Below, one piece after another: positions 1 to 6,951 of a DNA stretch of 13,016 nt. Within the stretch, counting starts at the first letter, position 1. Each line of letters starts with the position of its first letter. The stretch is from the NCBI GenBank assembly GCA_947630525.1, contig CANRHW010000020.1:1-13016 (forward strand), given 5' to 3'. The translations under genes were made by a program, and so were the position numbers. The notes under the pieces are model-generated. The model was not told the DNA's origin, did not search any database, and saw only the letters and a list, made by a program, of their open reading frames with translations. The DNA comes from an uncultured Clostridia bacterium (GTDB taxonomy: Bacteria > Bacillota > Clostridia > UMGS1883).

Positions 1-954
1 TCGCGGATAGCCCGCAAAAATCCCGAGGGGATAGCCTCCGCCTGCGGCTTGGTTATGCGGGGCTTCGGTATCGTGAGCCTGCCCTTTGTTGCCGCGGCCC
101 AATGGCTGGCGCGGGTGTGCGCGGCGCTTTTCGGCGTTGACCCGGGCGAGGAGCTTGAGGACGTTACCGAAGAAGAGATACGCATGATGGTGGATATCGG
201 CACCGAAAGCGGCGCCATTGCCCCGGAGGAGCAGGAATTTATACAGAACATTTTTGAGTTTGACAATATGTCCGCCGCCGACGTTATGACCCACCGTATA
301 GACGTGGCTGTGCTCAGACTGGAGGACGATCCCCGCGAGTGGGAAAAAACCGCCCGCGACACCGGCTTTTCGCGGTTCCCCGTCTGCGGCGAATCTATTG
401 ACGATATTGTGGGCGTGGTCCACGCCAGAGAGCTGTATGAGTTTTTGTACGACGGCTCGGGCGATATCAAGAACATAATCCGTAAGGCCTATATTGTGCC
501 CGAAACCGTGTCCACGGACGTGCTGTTCCGCAATATGCAGCAGGAGAAAAATCATATGGCCGTGGTAGTGGACGAGTATGGCGGCTTCAGCGGCATCGTA
601 ACAATGGACGACTTGTTAGAGGAGCTTGTGGGCCAAATAAATGATGAAAAGGAAGAACAGATAGAACAGGACCCAATTGTGCGAATAGACGAAAACACTT
701 GGGAAATCGACGGTACCGCGCCTCTTGACGAGGTGGCGGAGGAGCTGGGCGTCAAGCTGCCCACTGACGAATACGACACCATCGGCGGACTGATTTTTGC
801 TCAGATGGATACTATACCCGACGACGGCGCGACTTTCGAGATAGATGCCTACGGACTGGCAATGAAGGTAGTGAAGATCGCGGATCGCCGTATTGAAAGG
901 GTCCTGGTTTGCGTTATCGAGGAGGAAGCTGAGAACGGTGAGGAAGAAGAATAG
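1..954 (+). CDS. CNNM/CorC (HlyC) family CBS-domain membrane protein, 5'-truncated by window edge
   Basis: The reading frame is open from base 1, so the gene begins upstream and only its last 317 codons are visible. The N-terminal DUF21/CNNM membrane domain, implicated in divalent-cation (Mg2+) efflux, is mostly missing; only its end is seen, near the hydrophobic stretch SLPFVAAAQWLARV. The cytosolic part follows in the usual order: an acidic linker with VTEEEIRMMVD, a CBS pair (first repeat beginning near NMSAADVMTHR, second containing AVVVDEYGGFSGIVTMDDLL), then a CorC_HlyC C-terminal domain (WEIDGTAPLDEVAEELGV to the end). CBS pairs of this family bind adenine nucleotides and gate transport. 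The TTG at 49 is only an internal codon, not a credible start. The last 17 bases overlap the preferred start of the next gene, which suggests translational coupling. Older annotations call such proteins hemolysin; that name is not supported functionally. Confidence 0.93.
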   Translation, partial: SRIARKNPEGIASACGLVMRGFGIVSLPFVAAAQWLARVCAALFGVDPGEELEDVTEEEIRMMVDIGTESGAIAPEEQEFIQNIFEFDNMSAADVMTHRIDVAVLRLEDDPREWEKTARDTGFSRFPVCGESIDDIVGVVHARELYEFLYDGSGDIKNIIRKAYIVPETVSTDVLFRNMQQEKNHMAVVVDEYGGFSGIVTMDDLLEELVGQINDEKEEQIEQDPIVRIDENTWEIDGTAPLDEVAEELGVKLPTDEYDTIGGLIFAQMDTIPDDGATFEIDAYGLAMKVVKIADRRIERVLVCVIEEEAENGEEEE

Positions 955-2695
955 ACCCTCCCCGGGCTTTTCGGGCAAAATGCTGCTGGAACTTTACGCC
1001 GCGGCGTTCATACTGCTGGGGCCCGCTTTTTTGGACGGAGCCGCCGAGGGCTGGGGGCTGTATGCTGTTTTTATTCTGACGGCGGCGGTTTTTGCCGTCA
1101 GGCTCGTTGAGACCGGCAAAATAACTGTGTCGGTAAACATACTTATTGTGGGGCTCTGTGCGATATGGGCCCTTTTGGCGCTGTTTTGGGCGGAAAGCCT
1201 TTATCTCAATATAAGGCTTATATTTCTGCTGCTGACGGTCGTCATGGCCGGCATGCTGGCCGCGGATTATTTTGAAAATTCCCCCGGAAGACGGCTTGGC
1301 GAAAGGCTGACTTATCTTTTGGCGGCCTCGGCCTTTGTGTGCGCCTCTCGGGCCGTGATAACCTGGGCCGCCTTTGACGGTTTTGATATGGCGGCGCCCT
1401 TTGCCTACGGCCTTGGCAACAGTCATATTCTGGCCGGCTATATGCTGGTGGGCCTTTGGTGCTGCGCCCGCATTTACTTGCTGGGGAAAAAGCGTGGCCG
1501 CCCCGCTTTGGCGCTGGCCGTGCCCATACTGTTCGTCTTTTTTATGTGCCGCAGTCTGCCGGCCGCAATGACCGGCGGCCTTTATGCCCTCTGCTGCCTG
1601 TTCAGGAGGTACAAAAAGTCTGTGCGCACCGTCTTTGCGGCGATGGGAGCCGTCGCCGCGGCGGCGGTGATACTGGGTGGCGAACTGGGCGGCGCGGCCT
1701 TGGGAGACGGCCTTGTAAGCTTGTTCTCCCACCCGGGCGGAATGGGCGGCGGTGGCTTCACGGTCCGCCAGGGCGAGCTGCAATCTACATATTATCGGAT
1801 TGACGCGCTTGGAACGGGGGCGGATATGGCGTCGTCTCTCGGCGTGGTCGGACTTGCCGCGGCCATAGCCTTTATTGGCTGGGCGGCTTATTTGACTGTA
1901 AAGGGGCGCAGCCGTGTCTGTGCGCTGGGCGCGGCCCTGTGCGCTCTTGGCTTTTTTGTGCCGCTGGGTTCGAGCCTTGGCTCGCTGCCGCTGTTAATGG
2001 GATATCTGGTTTATGGCGAATGGCAGTTGGGAAAGACTCTTACCCTGCGGCTCGGGAACAAATGCTATATAGCCGTCATTGCCGCGGCGGCCATAGCCGT
2101 GTATGGCGGCGTGATTGGGGCGGCCGGCTTCATAAAGGCGGCGGGCCTTAAAGATTTTGAAAACGGAGACTTCCGCTCCGCGGCGGAAAAATTTTCCACG
2201 GCGGCGGCGGTAAATCCCCTCGACGCGGAAAGCTGTTACGAGGCGGCGCGCGCCTACCGGGCCCTTTATGAGCAGGACGGAGTAAAAAACGATATCGTGA
2301 ACGCCGCTCACTACGCCGGATTGGCGGTGGAAAAGGAGCCGGGCCGCGCGGCCTGGTATTCCGAGCAGGCGGCCATATATGCCAGCAGCGGCGAACTTGT
2401 CAAAGCGGTCGAAACTGACCGCAGGGCCGTGGAGCTCGCGCCCTTGTGGGACGACGGACGGGTGGCGGCGGCCGAGAGACTTTACGGCCTTATATCCTCT
2501 CTGGAAAAGGGCAGCGTAACCGCCAACAGGTACTATCAGGAGTTGCTAAATCTTCAGAGCTCCGTGACCGATATTGAGAAAAAGAAAGTGATCGGCGACT
2601 GGGCCGACAAGGCGCAGCCCTTTACAAGGCCGGAATATAATTATGAAAATATCGGCGGCGAAAATGCCGGCGACGGAGAGGAGACCGAAGAATGA
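938..2695 (+). CDS. O-antigen ligase-like polytopic membrane protein with C-terminal TPR repeats
   Basis: A 585-residue protein. Roughly the first 385 residues are a chain of hydrophobic helices (about ten). They include GLGNSHILAGYML near residue 160, which resembles the conserved G-N-x-x-x-L-A-G-Y segment of the Wzy/WaaL (PF04932) superfamily. A second family-like region lies around YYRIDALGTGADMASSLGVV. From about residue 400 the protein is soluble and TPR-like (KDFENGDFRSAAEKFSTAAA, then AAHYAGLAVEKEP and ELVKAVETDRRAVELAP), ending in an acidic tail. Polymerase/ligase members transfer lipid-linked glycans at the outer membrane face; the substrate here is unknown. I prefer the GTG start at 938 because GAGGAGG lies 11 nt upstream; an alternative ATG at 893 would overlap corC by 62 nt. 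The usual H-N loop motif is not obvious, so this is a divergent member. The stop overlaps the dtd start as ATGA. Confidence 0.82.
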   Translation: MRKKNRPSPGFSGKMLLELYAAAFILLGPAFLDGAAEGWGLYAVFILTAAVFAVRLVETGKITVSVNILIVGLCAIWALLALFWAESLYLNIRLIFLLLTVVMAGMLAADYFENSPGRRLGERLTYLLAASAFVCASRAVITWAAFDGFDMAAPFAYGLGNSHILAGYMLVGLWCCARIYLLGKKRGRPALALAVPILFVFFMCRSLPAAMTGGLYALCCLFRRYKKSVRTVFAAMGAVAAAAVILGGELGGAALGDGLVSLFSHPGGMGGGGFTVRQGELQSTYYRIDALGTGADMASSLGVVGLAAAIAFIGWAAYLTVKGRSRVCALGAALCALGFFVPLGSSLGSLPLLMGYLVYGEWQLGKTLTLRLGNKCYIAVIAAAAIAVYGGVIGAAGFIKAAGLKDFENGDFRSAAEKFSTAAAVNPLDAESCYEAARAYRALYEQDGVKNDIVNAAHYAGLAVEKEPGRAAWYSEQAAIYASSGELVKAVETDRRAVELAPLWDDGRVAAAERLYGLISSLEKGSVTANRYYQELLNLQSSVTDIEKKKVIGDWADKAQPFTRPEYNYENIGGENAGDGEETEE

Positions 2696-3150
2696 AGGCT
2701 GTAGTTCAGCGGGTGTCCCATGCGGACGTAAAGGCGGACGGCCTCGTGCGCGGCGAGATAGGGCGCGGCTTCATGGTACTGCTGGGGGTTGAAAAGGGCG
2801 ATACCGAGGCCCACGGCGACTACATTGCCGACAAGCTGACCAAGCTGCGCATTTTCGGCGACGGCGAAGGCAAAATGAATTTGGATATATGCAGCGTGGG
2901 CGGAGATATGCTGGTCGTCAGCCAATTCACCCTCATAACCGACATACCCGTAGGCAACCGCCCGTTTTTTGGCGGTGTCGAGGAGCCGGCCCGGGCCGAG
3001 GCGCTGTACCGCTATGTCTGCGCCCGGCTTGAGGAACGGCTGCAAAAGCCGGTGGCAAGAGGAGTTTTCGGCGCACACATGGAGGTTTCTCTCACTAATG
3101 ACGGCCCGGTGACCATTATTCTTAACAGCCGGGACAAGATAAAGGATTGA
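2692..3150 (+). CDS. dtd: D-aminoacyl-tRNA deacylase
   Basis: A complete 152-residue DTD, the usual length. It hydrolyses D-aminoacyl-tRNAs (and mischarged glycyl-tRNA-Ala) in the cytosol, keeping D-amino acids out of proteins. Visible hallmarks are the N-terminal MKAVVQRVSHADV, the central VGGDMLVVSQFTL with the catalytic SQxxL segment (Ser77, Gln78, Thr80), and the C-terminal NDGPVT with the Gly138-Pro139 pair that forms the chirality filter. The segment after SQFTL reads ITDIPVGNRPFF, where most homologues have a (Y/W)(A/G)D-x-(R/K)-KGRRPSF-type sequence, so the loop is slightly divergent while the core residues are kept. The ATG overlaps the upstream stop (ATGA) and the stop is followed 3 nt later by azlC. 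It is therefore a middle gene of the operon and probably translated by coupling. Confidence 0.96.
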   Translation: MKAVVQRVSHADVKADGLVRGEIGRGFMVLLGVEKGDTEAHGDYIADKLTKLRIFGDGEGKMNLDICSVGGDMLVVSQFTLITDIPVGNRPFFGGVEEPARAEALYRYVCARLEERLQKPVARGVFGAHMEVSLTNDGPVTIILNSRDKIKD

Positions 3151-3153
3151 GTT

Positions 3154-3855
3154 ATGAACAAGCTTAAATTTAATCTAAGGGCGGCCTTCCCTTACACGGT
3201 GCCGGTGCTGCTGGGCTATATATTTTTGGGCATAGCCTTCGGCGTACTGCTGTCCCACAGCGGTTATTCCCCCGCCTGGGCTCTCGGAATGAGCTGCTTT
3301 ATTTTCACGGGCTCTATGCAGTTTGTGTGCGTGGACCTGCTCTGCGCCCCGTTTTCGCCGGTAGGCGCGGCGCTTATGGCCCTTATGGTCAACGCGCGGC
3401 ACTCGTTTTATGCTCTGTCCATGTTGGACAGATACCGCGGCGCGAGGTTCAAGCCCTATCTTATTTTCGGCCTGACTGACGAGACCTACAGTGTGCTTTG
3501 CTCCACCGAGCCTCCCGAGGGTGCGGACAGGGATTTGTTTTATTTCTTTGTGACCGCGCTGGATCAGCTTTATTGGATAACCGGCAGCTTTATAGGCGCC
3601 GTGGCCGGCAATCTGCTGCCCTTTGACGCTGAGGGCGTCGATTTTGTCATGACGGCCCTGTTCATTGTGATTTTTGTAAACCAGTGGGAGGACGGCGGCG
3701 GCCGCCTGCCCGCGGTGGCGGGCGTTGGGCTGACGCTGCTGTGCCTGCTGATTTTCGGCCAGGACAGTTTTCTTATTCCGTCTATGCTGGCCATACTTTT
3801 GGCGTTGACGGCGCTCCGCCGGCCCCTTTCCAATAGAGAGGGGGCGGAGCTGTGA
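3154..3855 (+). CDS. azlC: Branched-chain amino-acid exporter large subunit AzlC
   Basis: A 233-residue polytopic membrane protein of the AzlC (LIV-E) family, normal length. With AzlD it forms a two-component exporter of branched-chain amino acids or their analogues; characterised relatives are B. subtilis AzlCD and C. glutamicum BrnFE. Supporting motifs are FTGSMQF (51-57), NARHSFYALS (80-89) and GLTDETYSVL, with GYIFLGIAFGVLL at the first membrane segment. AAAGGA at 3141-3146 lies 7 nt before the ATG. The start is 3 nt after dtd and the stop overlaps azlD as GTGA, so the pair is co-translated. Pairing with dtd may be functional (D-amino-acid handling) or just operon convenience; this is speculation. 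Substrate specificity cannot be read from the sequence. Confidence 0.93.
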   Translation: MNKLKFNLRAAFPYTVPVLLGYIFLGIAFGVLLSHSGYSPAWALGMSCFIFTGSMQFVCVDLLCAPFSPVGAALMALMVNARHSFYALSMLDRYRGARFKPYLIFGLTDETYSVLCSTEPPEGADRDLFYFFVTALDQLYWITGSFIGAVAGNLLPFDAEGVDFVMTALFIVIFVNQWEDGGGRLPAVAGVGLTLLCLLIFGQDSFLIPSMLAILLALTALRRPLSNREGAEL

Positions 3856-4175
3856 CTCGGATGCAGGCTTTTATCACCCTCGCCATTGTGGCGGCGGTTA
3901 CTCTGGCGCTAAGGGCCTGGCCCTTTCTGCTGTTCCCCGGCGGGAAAAAGACCCCGCCCTTTCTCCAGTATTTGGGCCGGGTGCTGCCCTACGCAATCAT
4001 GGGTATGCTGGTAGTTTACTGCCTTAGAGGCACGAGTTTTTCCTCCGCCGGGGGTTGGATACCCGCCCTGACCGCTTCGGCCTTTGTCGTAGCCGCTCAT
4101 AAGCTGCGCCATAATCTGCTGCTCAGCGTACTTGGCGGCACGGCGGTGTATATGCTGCTTATAAGACTAATATAG
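3852..4175 (+). CDS. azlD: Branched-chain amino-acid exporter small subunit AzlD
   Basis: A 107-residue, three- to four-helix membrane protein matching the AzlD family in size and in position directly after azlC. It contains LALRAWPFLLF near the N-terminus, GRVLPYAIMGMLVVYCL in the middle, and AHKLRHNLLLSVLGGTAVYMLL at the end, a typical AzlD pattern. The GTG at 3852 overlaps the azlC stop; an in-frame ATG at 3861 is an alternative start, better spaced from GGGGCGGAG. The product is the partner subunit needed for export. The stop codon TAG (4173-4175) uses as its G the first base of the repeat element that follows, so the element abuts the gene exactly. If the element inserted there, the original C-terminus may have been slightly altered. 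Confidence 0.9.
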   Translation: MTRMQAFITLAIVAAVTLALRAWPFLLFPGGKKTPPFLQYLGRVLPYAIMGMLVVYCLRGTSFSSAGGWIPALTASAFVVAAHKLRHNLLLSVLGGTAVYMLLIRLI

Positions 4176-4494
4176 GGGGCTGTAAAAAATCGCTCAGATC
4201 GTTCAAGGGCGGGAAGTCTTTATTTAATGCAAATTTATGTATTGAAAAATTAAACAATAAATAAAATAACGAATTAATAATGAATTAATGAAGAAAATTC
4301 GCCCTTACGAGCGAATTTTCTTATTTTTATGCCCTTGAACTACGAACGAAAATCACCACTCGGCGTACCTGTGTACGCCGTCGGGAGTGCTTGCTCGGCT
4401 TCGCCTGCGCGAGCTGATTTTCGTCCATTCTGCACGATTTTTTTGGACAGCCCCCGTGCCTCCAGATTACATAGTGAGTTCTTTTACGGCCCCC
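4175..4494. mobile_element. Element A: palindrome-rich MITE-like intergenic repeat
   Basis: A 320-bp non-coding element filling the gap between azlD and the convergent PF06541 gene. The left end GGGGGCTGTAAAA (4175-4187) is inverted at the right end as TTTTACGGCCCCC (4482-4494). A second, inner right end, GATTTTTTTGGACAGCCCCC, stops at 4455 and also mirrors the left end. Inside are nested inverted repeats: GTTCAAGGGC (4201-4210) pairs with GCCCTTGAAC (4331-4340); AAGAAAATTCGC (4291-4302) pairs with GCGAATTTTCTT (4311-4322); CGGCGTAC (4361-4368) pairs with GTACGCCG (4373-4380); CGAAAATCA pairs with TGATTTTCG. Element C (12677 on) repeats the same plan with high identity. No transposase or credible ORF lies within it. 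I see no clear target-site duplication. A structured non-coding RNA or extragenic palindrome family are alternatives. Confidence 0.8.
4291..4322. terminator. Hairpin in element A, probable bidirectional terminator
   Basis: A 12-bp stem AAGAAAATTCGC / GCGAATTTTCTT with an 8-nt loop, followed on the + strand by TATTTTTAT. It is the only terminator-like structure between azlD and the convergent operon, so it probably ends azlD transcripts. On the other strand the downstream tract is AT-rich but less T-rich, so termination there is less certain. Element C carries the same hairpin with compensated pairing. Confidence 0.5.
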
Positions 4495-4510
4495 TTTTGC
4501 TCCCGAATAT

Positions 4511-5185
4511 TTATCTTGTTATTTCGTCTATAAATGCGTCCATTTTTTCTTTTATATACTCTAACGCCGAGGAGCCATTGTCGAGCACCGCCGAGGTTAT
4601 GCCCCTTATGCGGCTGCCAAGCTTGGGGAACCGCGGCATAAAGTCAAAGGGCAGCTTGAGCACGATATTGACCTGACCGGCACGGCGCTCCATATTGTGA
4701 TAGCGCCGTATGGAAGCGATTATATCCGCCAGCAGCACCGCCAGCAGCAGCAGTGCGGTAACGTCCAGCCACCTCTGGGGGAAGAGCCCGGTAAGCTCTG
4801 CCACCGCCGGGTGAAGGTACTTCACCGCCAAAACCGCCATAAAGCCGAAAGCCAGCCCGCCGAACAGGCAAACGCGGCCATTGATGTTCATGGGCCAGTC
4901 GCTGTAATCCCACCAGCGGGCGCCGTATATCCGTTCTATACACCACGAGGCGGCGTATTCCAGCAGACAACATGCCGTCATGGCGCCGAAAAACACCACA
5001 AAGCCATTGTCAATGCCGTTGAATATAAGTATATTTACCAGCGCGCCCAAACCGTAAATCGGGCAGTAGCAGCCATAGAGCATACCGCTGTCCACAAATC
5101 TTTTGTTCTTGATGGAATAGATAGTGGTCTCATAGGTCCAGCCGATAAAGCTGTAGACCATGAACCATATGAACAGCTTCGACAT
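4511..5185 (-). CDS. PF06541 family membrane protein (annotated 'putative ABC transporter permease')
   Basis: A 224-residue protein, common in Clostridia, of the family named ABC_trans_CmpB (PF06541). Hallmarks are WTYE at 16-19 in the first membrane helix, SGMLYGCYCPIYGLGA (33-48), LLEYAASWCIERIYGARWWDYS (split around residues 74-95) and NINGRVCL (100-107). About five hydrophobic segments are followed by a basic/amphipathic cytosolic tail from about residue 165. Despite the family name there is no ATPase partner here, and its biochemical role is not established. AGGGGGTG lies just upstream of the ATG at 5185. It begins 17 nt after the HD-domain gene, so the two are almost certainly one transcript. 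Its stop is 16 nt from the outer end of element A. Confidence 0.85.
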   Translation of the reverse strand: MSKLFIWFMVYSFIGWTYETTIYSIKNKRFVDSGMLYGCYCPIYGLGALVNILIFNGIDNGFVVFFGAMTACCLLEYAASWCIERIYGARWWDYSDWPMNINGRVCLFGGLAFGFMAVLAVKYLHPAVAELTGLFPQRWLDVTALLLLAVLLADIIASIRRYHNMERRAGQVNIVLKLPFDFMPRFPKLGSRIRGITSAVLDNGSSALEYIKEKMDAFIDEITR

Positions 5186-5202
5186 AGCTGCACCCCCTTT
5201 GC

Positions 5203-5742
5203 CTAAGCGGCGGCGCGTCCGTCAGCCGGCATGGGCCGGCACCGGCGGATATAGTCCCGCAGCTCGGGATAAATATTGTGGTTAAAGGTCTCATAAACAG
5301 AACATATTTTGTCAACCAGGCAGACCGCCCAGGCCGCGCGATTGGCCGGCGGCGCCGGCGTCAGCGGGAACATATGCCTTGCGATGATATTGGCCTCCGT
5401 CGCCGAAACCTGCGTGTCTCTGCGGGCGTTGGCCAGGGCCGTCGCCGGATGGCTGAAGCCGTGAAGCCCGTGTTCACTGTCGTGTTTGTGCCAGTCATAC
5501 AAAAAATAGTCGTGGAGCAAAGCTCCCCTCACCAGCTCCCTGTAGGGCACACGGATGCCGAGCCGGCGGCACAGCTTGTAGCTGTAAAAGGCCACCGCAA
5601 CGCTGTGCAGCAGCACCGTGGTGTCGCCGTGCTGTATGAAGCTGTCGCTGTCGTTTAAGTGCGTGGAACTGAGCAGCTCGGTCAATACGCTCCCGAAGCA
5701 GGTTTCGATCTCCCTGCGGCGGGCGCTGAATAGCTGACGCAT
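5203..5742 (-). CDS. HD-domain metal-dependent phosphohydrolase
   Basis: A 179-residue single-domain HD-superfamily protein. Probable metal ligands and conserved positions are His46 (VLLHSVAVAFYS), His77-Asp78 (ALLHDYFLYDWH), His98 (GFSHPATALANA), His123 (IIARHMFPLT) and Asp144 (CLVDKICS), in the canonical HD order. It probably hydrolyses a phosphoester or nucleotide; the substrate is unknown. The LLHDYFLYDWH variant is typical of small clostridial HD proteins. I chose the ATG at 5742 because GAGGAG lies 10 nt upstream; the in-frame GTG at 5751 is only about 1 nt from it. A consensus promoter sits directly upstream, with a leader of about 24 nt. It is the first gene of a two-gene operon with the PF06541 membrane protein, which hints at a membrane-linked role, but this is inference. 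Confidence 0.85.
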   Translation of the reverse strand: MRQLFSARRREIETCFGSVLTELLSSTHLNDSDSFIQHGDTTVLLHSVAVAFYSYKLCRRLGIRVPYRELVRGALLHDYFLYDWHKHDSEHGLHGFSHPATALANARRDTQVSATEANIIARHMFPLTPAPPANRAAWAVCLVDKICSVYETFNHNIYPELRDYIRRCRPMPADGRAAA

Positions 5743-5772
5743 TTTAACCACACTCCTCTCATTATACTATAT

Positions 5773-5801
5773 ATTATACATATAGACTTTAATTATGTCA
5801 A
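5773..5801 (-). promoter_or_regulatory. Sigma-A promoter of the HD/PF06541 operon
   Basis: Read on the minus strand, a perfect TTGACA (5801-5796) is separated by 17 nt from a perfect TATAAT (5778-5773). Predicted start of transcription is near 5766, giving a short leader to the ATG at 5742. A second TATAAT copy lies at 5766-5761, without its own -35. Confidence 0.85.
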
Positions 5802-5822
5802 CGGTAAAATGTACAAAAATAA

Positions 5823-5851
5823 TTGACACCTTTGTGCATTTAGTGTATAAT
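5823..5851 (+). promoter_or_regulatory. Sigma-A promoter of the ROK kinase gene
   Basis: TTGACA (5823-5828), a 17-nt spacer, and TATAAT (5846-5851) are both perfect consensus. The start of transcription should be near 5858, leaving a leader of about 50 nt before the ATG at 5907. The -35 lies back-to-back with that of the divergent HD operon, 21 bp apart, so a single bound protein could affect both. Confidence 0.87.
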
Positions 5852-5906
5852 TAAATTATAGGCACACGGGGCTCGGCTCCCCTGCGCTATAAGGGAGGAA
5901 GTTTCT

Positions 5907-6827
5907 ATGTACGTTGGTATAGATGTGGGCGGCACGGCGATAAAGGCCGGCGTTGTTGACGAGGCCGGCAATATCGTCGCCCGTGCGAGCGTTGACAGCC
6001 GCCCGGACAGCGGCGATGAAATGGTGCGCCTGATGTACGTGGCCATGAGCCGCGCTCTTGGCCGGGCCATGCTGCCCCGGGACCGGGTGACCGCCGTTGG
6101 CGTCGGCAGCAGCGGCCTGTGCGACAACGAGCGGGGGGTCGTGGTTTACAGCCCTAACATCGCCTATGACAATACCCGGGTCAGGGAGTATTTTATGGAG
6201 CGCATCGACGCCCGGATAGACGTTGACAATGACGCCAACTGCGCGGCCGTTGGCGAATATATAGCCTTTGGCGAGAACTGCGGCAGCTTTGTGTTCGTGA
6301 CCCTCGGCACGGGGGTGGGCGGCGGCATAATCGTAAACGGCCGTCTCCTCCGGGGCGTTAACGGCGGCGCCGGCGAACTTGGGCACACGGTGCTGTTCCC
6401 CGGCGGGCGGCTCTGTGGCTGCGGGCAAAGGGGCTGTTGGGAGGCTTACGCCAGCGTCAGCGGACTTATCGCCGACGCCAGAGAGAAAGGCGGATGGTTC
6501 GCCGGACGGCCGGAGTTAAACGGGCGCACTCCTTTTGAGGGAGCGGCCGAGGGCGTGCCGGAGGCGGTGGAGGTCAGGGACCGCTGGATACGGAACGTGG
6601 CCCTTGGCATAAACAATCTTGTCAATATTTTCCAGCCTGACAGGCTGGTCATCGGCGGGGCCGTCAGCAGGGAGGGCGAAACCCTTCTGGCCCCGATACG
6701 CAGGTTTGTCAGCGAAAACGCTTACACCCGGGGCGTCCCCGGTATCAGGCAGACGGAGATATCCGCCGCCCGGCTGGGCAACGACGCCGGTATAGTGGGC
6801 GCGGCGTTTTTGCACAAAATAAAATAA
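5907..6827 (+). CDS. ROK family sugar kinase (glucokinase-like)
   Basis: A complete 306-residue ROK kinase that phosphorylates a hexose with ATP in the cytosol; glucose is likely, other hexoses or N-acetylhexosamines possible. The N-terminal phosphate-binding motif is GIDVGGTAIKAG (4-15). The catalytic aspartate is Asp109 in DVDNDANCAAVGE. The second ATP-binding segment is TLGTGVGGGII (132-142). The ROK zinc site is intact: His160 (GELGH) with Cys170, Cys172 and Cys177 in CGCGQRGCWE. The C-terminal part contains NNLVNIFQPDRLVIGGAVS. No helix-turn-helix precedes the kinase domain, so it is an enzyme and not a ROK repressor. AGGGAGG is well spaced before the ATG and a consensus promoter drives it. 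Compared with longer glucokinases, the stretch between the zinc site and the C-terminal lobe looks slightly short, but no key residue is missing. Confidence 0.93.
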   Translation: MYVGIDVGGTAIKAGVVDEAGNIVARASVDSRPDSGDEMVRLMYVAMSRALGRAMLPRDRVTAVGVGSSGLCDNERGVVVYSPNIAYDNTRVREYFMERIDARIDVDNDANCAAVGEYIAFGENCGSFVFVTLGTGVGGGIIVNGRLLRGVNGGAGELGHTVLFPGGRLCGCGQRGCWEAYASVSGLIADAREKGGWFAGRPELNGRTPFEGAAEGVPEAVEVRDRWIRNVALGINNLVNIFQPDRLVIGGAVSREGETLLAPIRRFVSENAYTRGVPGIRQTEISAARLGNDAGIVGAAFLHKIK

Positions 6828-6951
6828 GGCGCTGCCGCACAGGGACTGCGCCCGGGATAAAACAACGCGGGAACGCAGCCGCCGCGGGGCTCCCGCCAGC
6901 GGTCTTTGCGCGGGGTTGCCGGAAAATTTAAATAATAAAGGAGAGAAAAAA

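Noticed and set aside
1..954. CorC-like protein considered as a hemolysin toxin
   Set aside because: The hemolysin name is historical. The visible CBS pair and CorC_HlyC domain indicate a cation-transport-linked membrane protein.
914..1783. 289-codon antisense open frame over the O-antigen-ligase-like gene
   Set aside because: Composition-driven shadow rich in Gln, Arg, His and Gly. The sense frame has membrane helices, operon overlap and a ribosome binding site.
4175..4494. Element A considered as a CRISPR-like or known riboswitch/large ncRNA (for example OLE or HEARO)
   Set aside because: There are no spaced direct repeats, no conserved riboswitch core that I can recognise, no associated protein gene, and the inverted termini with related copies elsewhere favour a repeat element.
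4329..4676. Open reading frame of 115 codons running from element A into the PF06541 gene on the opposite strand
   Set aside because: It lies half in a palindromic repeat and half antisense to a well-supported gene, has no ribosome binding site, and the peptide resembles no family.
6828..6951. GC-rich gap between ROK and VOC genes with GCGGGA/TCCCGC inverted repeat (6867-6872 / 6891-6896), considered as a terminator
   Set aside because: The stem is only 6 bp with an 18-nt loop and has no T-run. I see no supported terminator or promoter in this gap.
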